A DNA stretch of 11,153 nucleotides from Sphingobium sp. (GTDB lineage: Bacteria; Pseudomonadota; Alphaproteobacteria; Sphingomonadales; Sphingomonadaceae), in NCBI GenBank assembly GCA_030148625.1, contig JASBTC010000088.1:1-11153 (forward strand). Reading direction: 5' to 3'. The notes beneath the pieces are model-generated. The model made no database searches. It was not told where the DNA came from and saw only the letters and a list, made by a program, of their open reading frames with translations. Below, piece by piece: positions 6,436-11,153 of this stretch (its first letter is position 1; each line of letters starts with the position of its first letter). The position numbers and the translations under genes were made by a program.

Positions 6436-7251
6436 CTATTGCGCGAGATAGCCGCCATCGATCACGAGTTCGGTGCCGGTGACGAAGCTGGCTTCGTCCG
6501 ACGCCAGGAAGAGCACGCCATAGGCCACTTCCTCGGGTTCGCCGAACCGGCCGAGCGGCGTCGCCTCGATCGCCCGGTTCGCGCCGGCCGTCACGCTCTT
6601 GCCGTTGTCGATCGCGCCCTGCGACATCGGCGTCCGGATCCAGCCGGGATGGATGGAATTGACGCGGATGCCGTTGCGCCGGGCGGCGCAATAGAGCGCG
6701 GCGGATTTCGTGAGCAGGTGCACGCCCCCCTTGCTGGCGACATAGGCGGCGGTGTTGGCGCTGCCGACCATTCCCAGGATCGACGAGAAATTGACGATCG
6801 AGCCCCCGCGCCCATTGTGGCGAATGGCGCCGATGCCGTGCTTGATGCCCAGAAAGGTCCCGTCGAGGTTGACGCGCATCATCGCGCGCCATTGATCGAG
6901 GCTCAGCGCCTCGACGGTGCCGAACGGCTCCCCGATCCCCGCATTGTTGATCAATATGTCCAGCCCGTCGAACGCGGACAGCGCCCGATCGAGAACCGCG
7001 ACCCAGCTTTCCTCCTCCGCAATGTCATGCCGCGCGAAGATGGCCGTGCCGCCCGCGCGGCGGATCGCCGCCGCGACATCCTCCCCGGCTTCGGCGCAGA
7101 TGTCGGTCGCGATAACCGCCGCGCCCTCGCTGGCGAGCAGTTTCGCCGAGGCCGCCCCCATGCCCGATCCGGCGCCGGTCACCAGCGCGACCTTGCCCTT
7201 TACGCGATGCCCCATCGATATCTGCCCTGCGACCTGAACCATCGGCTTCAT
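6436..7251 (-). CDS. Short-chain dehydrogenase/reductase (classical SDR)
   Basis: This is a 271-residue NAD(P)-dependent oxidoreductase acting on an alcohol/ketone pair. Classical SDR motifs are in order: TGAGSGMG cofactor loop (25-32), Asp50 at the end of beta-strand 2 (VIATD), which favours NAD(H), NNAG (102-105), Asn129, catalytic Ser157, and YVASK with Tyr170 and Lys174 at the usual 13-residue spacing. Residues 202-212 (PGWIRTPMSQG) form the substrate-side loop and the protein ends with VTGTELVIDGGYLAQ. The ATG at 7251 overlaps the stop of the upstream SDR gene as ATGA, implying translational coupling. A second candidate ATG at 7215 (MGHRVKGKVALVTG) has an AGGG 10 bases before it and gives a more usual SDR N-terminus, so the true start may be 36 bases later. 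It is cytoplasmic. It is clearly a different enzyme from the adjacent SDR, so the two probably act on different positions or steps. Confidence 0.92.
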   Translation of the reverse strand: MKPMVQVAGQISMGHRVKGKVALVTGAGSGMGAASAKLLASEGAAVIATDICAEAGEDVAAAIRRAGGTAIFARHDIAEEESWVAVLDRALSAFDGLDILINNAGIGEPFGTVEALSLDQWRAMMRVNLDGTFLGIKHGIGAIRHNGRGGSIVNFSSILGMVGSANTAAYVASKGGVHLLTKSAALYCAARRNGIRVNSIHPGWIRTPMSQGAIDNGKSVTAGANRAIEATPLGRFGEPEEVAYGVLFLASDEASFVTGTELVIDGGYLAQ

Positions 7252-8024
7252 CCGCACTGGCCGCGCGAAACGGCGGAGATCGTCGCGCCGCCGTCGACGA
7301 CGATCATCTGCCCGGTCATGCCGCGCGCCGCGTCCGACGCCAGGAAAAGCGCCGCCGACGCGATATCGGCCGGATCGATGAGCCCGAGCAGGTGGCGATC
7401 CATCCAGCTCGACCGGATCTTGCCGTCGGCGGCATATCGGGCGACGCGCCGGGTGCCGGTGGCGCCGGGCGCGATCGCGTTGACCCGGATATTGTCGGCG
7501 GCCAGCGACACCGCCATCGAGCGCGTCAGCGCGGCGACCGCCCCCTTGGCCGCGGTATAGGCGTCATAGCCGGGATGGCCCGCCAGCGCCGCGGTCGAGC
7601 TGGTATTGACGATGGCGCCGCCGCCGCCGCGGCGGAGAGCGCCGATGCCATGCCGGCAGACCAGCCAGGTGCCGAGCACATTCACTTCATAGGCCGACCG
7701 GAAAACCTCCAGCGGGGTTTCCGATACCGGGCCGTCGCCGGCCGAGGATCCGCCGGCATTGTTGTAGAGAATATCGATCCGGCCGAAATGCGCGGCGGAT
7801 TCGGCGATCGAGCGTGCGACGCTGTCGTCGCTCCGCACATCAGTTTCCACGAACAGGCAGCGATGGCCCGCGCCGCGCAGATCATCGGCCAATGCCGCGC
7901 CGCCCGCGGCATCGACATCGGCGATGACCACCGCGGCGCCCTGCGCCGCGAAGCCGCGGCACGCCGCCTCTCCGATGCCCGCCGAGCCGCCCGTGATATA
8001 GGCGACCTTGTCCCGAAGCATCAT
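7248..8024 (-). CDS. Short-chain dehydrogenase/reductase (classical SDR), second copy type
   Basis: This is a 258-residue classical SDR. It shows TGGSAGIG (11-18), Asp36 after beta-strand 2 (VVIADVD, again suggesting NAD(H)), NNAG (88-91), Asn115, Ser143, Tyr156 and Lys160 in YTAAK, and a C-terminal MTGQMIVVDGGA segment (236-247). All catalytic residues are present and length is typical. The loop after PGATGTRRVA (186-195) is the variable substrate-binding part. The start ATG at 8024 overlaps the stop of the SnoaL-like gene (ATGA), and its own stop overlaps the next SDR in the same way if that gene starts at 7251. An ATG immediately after the first gives an alternative start 3 bases later. 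Close coupling of SnoaL-like protein and two SDRs points to consecutive steps of one pathway in the cytoplasm. I cannot name the substrate; steroid, terpenoid or cyclic alcohols are typical for similar SDRs. Confidence 0.92.
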   Translation of the reverse strand: MMLRDKVAYITGGSAGIGEAACRGFAAQGAAVVIADVDAAGGAALADDLRGAGHRCLFVETDVRSDDSVARSIAESAAHFGRIDILYNNAGGSSAGDGPVSETPLEVFRSAYEVNVLGTWLVCRHGIGALRRGGGGAIVNTSSTAALAGHPGYDAYTAAKGAVAALTRSMAVSLAADNIRVNAIAPGATGTRRVARYAADGKIRSSWMDRHLLGLIDPADIASAALFLASDAARGMTGQMIVVDGGATISAVSRGQCG

Positions 8025-8515
8025 GGGCGCGGCCGTTCGTAAAAGCCCGGCGAACGCTCCAGATACAGCCGCGTCAGCTTGCGATAGGAGATCAGCCAGC
8101 GGCCTTCCACTTTCCGGTAGGTCTCATGATAATGGCCGTAGCCGTGCATGGTTTCCTGGCGTGCGCCGTCGGTCCACCATAGCCGGTCCTCCATGGCCCA
8201 GATGCCGCTCGCCTCGGTGTCCGACAGGAAGGCGATTTCAGGCATATGGCCGTGATGGCAGGTGGTGAGCGGCACCGGCCCTTCGATGAAATCGCGGATG
8301 CGGGCGATCATCTGGGGAATGCCGACATAATCATAGACCGGGGCCGTCCCGTCGCCCTGGGCCGAGGACGGATGATCCCCATAGGTCTGCCCCCGGACAT
8401 CGTCGGTATGGCAGGCGGCGTATAAATCCCAGTCCTTGAGATCCAGGGCGCGAAGCCGTGCGGCGAAGACGCCGTGTATCTCCATGATGTCCGCCAATCG
8501 GCTTGGGTGTGTCAT
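8021..8515 (-). CDS. SnoaL/NTF2-like protein (putative isomerase, dehydratase or hydrolase)
   Basis: This is a 164-residue protein with the layout of the NTF2-like/SnoaL fold: long N-terminal helices (about 5-40, with LKDWDLYAACHTDDV), a middle helix MIARIRDFI (69-77), then a curved sheet made by TTCHHGHMPEIAF (84-96), ASGIWAMEDRLWW (102-114), HGYGHYHETYRKVEGRWLIS (124-143) and the last strand KLTRLYLE (146-153). Candidate polar residues facing the cavity are His87/His88/His90 and His128/His130; Asp38/Asp39 sit on the entrance helix. The fold hosts ketosteroid isomerases, scytalone dehydratase, LinA-type dehydrochlorinases and polyketide cyclases, so the reaction cannot be fixed from the fold alone. 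It is the first gene of the leftward operon. The ATG at 8515 has AGGAG and GAGGG further upstream (about 9-16 bases). Cytoplasmic. Confidence 0.82.
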   Translation of the reverse strand: MTHPSRLADIMEIHGVFAARLRALDLKDWDLYAACHTDDVRGQTYGDHPSSAQGDGTAPVYDYVGIPQMIARIRDFIEGPVPLTTCHHGHMPEIAFLSDTEASGIWAMEDRLWWTDGARQETMHGYGHYHETYRKVEGRWLISYRKLTRLYLERSPGFYERPRP

Positions 8516-8730
8516 CTATCTCGGCCCTCTCCTGAAACCGCGACGATGATTGTCGCGACCCGACGCCCCCTGACATCCTCAAACGGGGAGGCCGGTCGTT
8601 ATTTTGAAGTCGCAGGGTGCCGCGCCCTTTCATCCATAAATGGGGATTCTGGCGGGGGCCCCGCCCGCATAGGCTCGGGGCAAGGTGTCCGGTCAGGCCG
8701 GGCCGCAGAAAATGATAAGGGAGAGCGGAA
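8516..8730. promoter_or_regulatory. Divergent regulatory region between the SnoaL/SDR operon and the TonB receptor
   Basis: These 215 bases separate two opposite transcription units and must carry both promoters. Two inverted repeats stand out. One is cgcgac-7 bases-gtcgcg (8539-8557), about 24 bases upstream of the SnoaL-like start. The other is ggcgggg-g-ccccgcc (8651-8665), about 65 bases upstream of the TonB receptor start. Either could be an operator, for instance for the LuxR-type regulator at 5110-6279, or a leader hairpin. The receptor gene has GGGAG seven bases before its ATG. I could not find a convincing -35/-10 pair in either direction. Confidence 0.4.
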
Positions 8731-10779
8731 ATGAGATCGAGCCTATTCCTAGCCTGTGCCGCATTGATCGGCACGATGCCCGCAGCCGGCCGCGCCGCTT
8801 CCGCCCCGTCCGACGGCGATACGCCCGAGGTGGAGGAGATCATCGTCACGGCGCAGAAGCGCGCGGAAAAGGCGCAGGACGTGCCCATTCCGATGAACGT
8901 GCTGGGCGCCGCCGCGCTGGAACGCATCGGGTTCACCGACATAACCGATCTCGTCAGGGAAGTGCCGGCGCTCCAGCTGCAACCCTTCAACTATTCCAGC
9001 AGCGTGGTGGACCTGCGCATTCGCGGCGTCGGATCGCTCAACACGATCTCGGTCAGCAACGATCCCGCCGTCGGCCTCTATATCGACGACGTCTATGTAG
9101 CGCGATCCGCGGGCATCGTCATGGACATGGCCGATGTCGAGCGGATCGAGGTGCTGCGCGGACCGCAGGGCACGCTGTACGGCCGCAACACCATCGGCGG
9201 CGCGGTCAAGTTCGTGTCCGCGAAGCCGACCGGCACATTCGGCGTGACCGGCAGCTTCGACTTTGGCAATTTTGGCCATGCGCGCGGGCTGATCAACGTC
9301 AACCTGCCCAAATTCGCGGCATTCTCGCTGAAGCTGAGCTATCTGCGCTCCAGCTTCGACGGCTGGGTGAGAAATCCCGGCACGGGCCGGAACTTCGGCC
9401 GGCGCGACCGCGAAGGATTCAGGGCTGCGCTGCGCTGGACGCCCGATCCGGACATGACGGTGGATTATGTGTTCGATCGCGGAACGCAGGACGGCACCGC
9501 GAATTTCTTCCAGGCCGGTTTTCCCCGGCAGCGGATATCGCCGCCCATCTCGACGGCGATGCAGGACGATTTCACGGCCAGCGGACATGCGCTCACCGTC
9601 GATTGGCGCGCGGGGCGCAACGTCTCGCTCAAATCGATCACCGCCTTTCGCAAGATCGATACCGATTCCGTCACCGATACGGCGGGGGCGTTCTTCTCGC
9701 TGCCGATCGTCGGCTATACCGCCATCCACCAGACGCAGTTCAGCCAGGAATTCCTGCTGACCGGCGACGCGCCGGAAGCGTCGGTGCGGTACACGGTGGG
9801 CGCGCTCTTCTTCAGGGAAAGCGGCAAGACGCGGTTCGGCATCGCGACGGGTTCGCCCACGCCCTTCTTCTTCCTCGATCCCGGCCGGGCACGCAACGTC
9901 GCGGCGGGCCTGTATGCCAACGTCACCTGGACGCCGCCCTTGCTGGACGGGCGGCTGGACGTCACTATCGGCGCGCGCGCATCCTATGACGAGCGCCGGG
10001 CGGCCGGCGGCGTGACCGCGTTCAGCCGCGACGCGACGCATTCGAGCAGCTTCGATCCGTCGCTGACGCTCGATTATCGCTGGAGCGACGATATCCACAG
10101 CTATCTGAAGGTGTCGCGCGGCTATCGCACCGGCGGCTTCTCATTGTTCGACGAAGACCTGCGCGCCTTCGACCCGGAGCATATCGTCAGCTATGAAGCC
10201 GGCCTGAAATCGACGCTGCTGAACAAGCGCCTGCTGTTCAATATCAACGCATTCCACAATGATTACAGCGATATCCAGATATCGGATATCGTGCAGACGC
10301 CGAACTGCCCCTTTGGCTGCGCATCGACCGTGAACGGCGGCAGCGCCGATTTCGACGGCTTCGAGAGCGAAGTCGAGATCCGCCCGGTCGCGGGGCTCCG
10401 CCTGCAGGGCAACATCGCCTATCTCCATACCAAGGGGAACGTCATTTTCCTCAACGCGCCCAGATGGAGCTACAATGCCGGCGGAGAATATAGCGTCCCG
10501 CTGGCGTCGGTCGGCACAGTGTCGGCCCTGCTCAACTATGCCTATTCCAGCGCGCAGGTCAGCTCGACGACCGGGGCGATCGCGTTCCTGAACGACAGGC
10601 GGGGATTGCTGAACGCCCGACTGAGCCTGTCGGATCTCGACATTGGCGGCGTCAGGACCAGCATCGCGCTCTGGGCCAACAATATCACGAACAAGGATTA
10701 TACGGTCTATTCCAACAGCGGCGCGCTGATCTTCGGCGAGCCCAGGACATACGGCCTCACCTTGCGCGTGGTCCATTGA
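8731..10779 (+). CDS. TonB-dependent outer-membrane receptor
   Basis: This is a 682-residue outer-membrane transporter that would import a substrate using energy passed by TonB-ExbBD. It has a signal peptide at 1-22 (MRSSLFLACAALIGTM, cleavage near AAGRA/A), a TonB box EEIIVTAQKR (35-44), and a plug domain at about 45-165 with DLRIRGVGS (94-102), PAVGLYIDDVYVARS (112-126) and RGPQGTLYGRNTIGGAVKF (143-161). The remainder is an amphipathic beta-barrel with repeated aromatic-ended strands. No N-terminal secretin (STN) domain precedes the plug, so it is not a sigma/anti-sigma transducer type. The length is at the short side for sphingomonad receptors. The last residues are YGLTLRVVH, so the chain does not end in the aromatic residue usual for outer-membrane proteins. 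The start is supported by GGGAG seven bases upstream. It is followed after 25 bases by a hydrolase gene. The substrate is probably a hydrophobic organic compound rather than an iron chelate, inferred from the neighbours. Confidence 0.95.
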   Translation: MRSSLFLACAALIGTMPAAGRAASAPSDGDTPEVEEIIVTAQKRAEKAQDVPIPMNVLGAAALERIGFTDITDLVREVPALQLQPFNYSSSVVDLRIRGVGSLNTISVSNDPAVGLYIDDVYVARSAGIVMDMADVERIEVLRGPQGTLYGRNTIGGAVKFVSAKPTGTFGVTGSFDFGNFGHARGLINVNLPKFAAFSLKLSYLRSSFDGWVRNPGTGRNFGRRDREGFRAALRWTPDPDMTVDYVFDRGTQDGTANFFQAGFPRQRISPPISTAMQDDFTASGHALTVDWRAGRNVSLKSITAFRKIDTDSVTDTAGAFFSLPIVGYTAIHQTQFSQEFLLTGDAPEASVRYTVGALFFRESGKTRFGIATGSPTPFFFLDPGRARNVAAGLYANVTWTPPLLDGRLDVTIGARASYDERRAAGGVTAFSRDATHSSSFDPSLTLDYRWSDDIHSYLKVSRGYRTGGFSLFDEDLRAFDPEHIVSYEAGLKSTLLNKRLLFNINAFHNDYSDIQISDIVQTPNCPFGCASTVNGGSADFDGFESEVEIRPVAGLRLQGNIAYLHTKGNVIFLNAPRWSYNAGGEYSVPLASVGTVSALLNYAYSSAQVSSTTGAIAFLNDRRGLLNARLSLSDLDIGGVRTSIALWANNITNKDYTVYSNSGALIFGEPRTYGLTLRVVH

Positions 10780-10804
10780 GATGACGATCGGGAGGGCGGC
10801 CGAC

Positions 10805-11153
10805 ATGATCGATGAAGACGGGACGATCCGGGTTCGGCCGATGTCGATACCGCTGCCCGACTGCCTGAGCGCGGCGGCGAAGGCGCAATGGATTCGCGCG
10901 GTCTTCAATCCGCCGCCGCTCGATCCGGGGCTGCCCATCGCCGAGCAAAGGGCGGTCATAGACCGGCTTTTCTATGCGCCACGGCTCCAGGCGGCGAAAG
11001 CGCTCTATCCGACGCGGATCGCGACGGCGGACATGGGCGGGGTCAAGGTCGATATCGTCGAACCGGACGGCGACATGCCCGGCCGCCGGGACGATCGGGT
11101 GCTGATCTGCCTGCATGGCGGCGGCTTTCGCATCGGGGCGGGCATGGGCGCGC
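10805..11153 (+). CDS. Alpha/beta hydrolase, hormone-sensitive lipase (HGGGF) type, partial at window end
   Basis: The 3' end lies outside the window; 116 codons are visible. Residues 1-75 form a helical N-terminal cap region (LPDCLSAAAKAQWIRAVFNP). Then strands ADMGGVKVDIVEPDGD (75-90) and DDRVLICLHGGGFRIGAG (96-113) lead into the alpha/beta core. HGGGF (104-108) is the oxyanion-hole motif of the hormone-sensitive lipase/family IV esterases; the nucleophile GxSxG and the acid/His pair would lie beyond the window. The reaction should be hydrolysis of a carboxylic ester or lactone in the cytoplasm. The ATG at 10805 is chosen because GGAGGG ends 8 bases before it; an in-frame ATG at 10781 lies one base after the receptor's stop and would also be possible. 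The 25-base spacing from the TonB receptor indicates co-transcription, so the hydrolase probably acts on what the receptor imports. Confidence 0.88.
   Translation, partial: MIDEDGTIRVRPMSIPLPDCLSAAAKAQWIRAVFNPPPLDPGLPIAEQRAVIDRLFYAPRLQAAKALYPTRIATADMGGVKVDIVEPDGDMPGRRDDRVLICLHGGGFRIGAGMGA

Noticed and set aside
5056..7560. An 834-codon open frame on the plus strand
   Set aside because: It runs antisense to the LuxR-type and SDR genes, whose motifs are unmistakable. Long antisense frames are expected in GC-rich coding sequence, and the translation shows no domain and a biased His/Arg/Gly composition.
8749..10098. A 449-codon minus-strand frame inside the TonB receptor gene
   Set aside because: Antisense shadow of a gene with clear plug and TonB-box motifs; no ribosome site or domain.

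Overview
The window looks like a chromosomal segment of a GC-rich alphaproteobacterium, most likely a sphingomonad. This rests on codon and base composition, a TonB-dependent receptor with the EEIIVTAQKR-type TonB box common in that group, a BA14K-like secreted protein, an actinomycete/alphaproteobacterial style of catabolic short-chain dehydrogenases (SDRs), and palindromic intergenic repeats of a kind common in alphaproteobacteria. The assignment is inferred from sequence style, not from a database search.

Left part (1-3292): a palindromic repeat at the edge, then two minus-strand genes: a predicted tail-anchored membrane protein of unknown function (84-617) and a secreted BA14K-like protein (769-1074). 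Divergent from these is a large exported tetratricopeptide-type protein with unusual conserved-looking histidine clusters (1331-2953). A stretch of about 340 bases without a recognisable gene follows.

Middle (3293-5109): an Old Yellow Enzyme family flavin oxidoreductase (3293-4426, plus). Its stop codon lies inside a 41-base palindromic repeat. Facing it is a small, lower-GC, eight-cysteine secreted protein (4579-4983, minus).

Right part (5110-11153): a catabolic-looking block built around a divergent intergenic region at 8516-8730. Leftward runs a tightly coupled set: a SnoaL/NTF2-like protein, then two SDRs. The SnoaL/SDR junction overlaps by 4 bases as ATGA, and the SDR/SDR junction does the same if the second SDR starts at 7251. 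A LuxR-type regulator with an N-terminal sensor-like region follows after a 156-base gap. Rightward runs a TonB-dependent outer-membrane receptor followed 25 bases later by an alpha/beta hydrolase of the HGGGF (hormone-sensitive lipase) type, cut by the window end. The simplest reading is an uptake-and-modification module: the receptor imports a bulky hydrophobic compound, the hydrolase cleaves an ester or lactone, the SDRs oxidise or reduce hydroxyl/keto groups, the SnoaL-like protein isomerises or dehydrates an intermediate, and the LuxR-type protein regulates. The Old Yellow Enzyme may contribute enone reduction but is separated by unrelated genes. The substrate cannot be read from the sequence.

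I see no tRNA, rRNA, CRISPR array, transposase, phage gene or clear frameshift.
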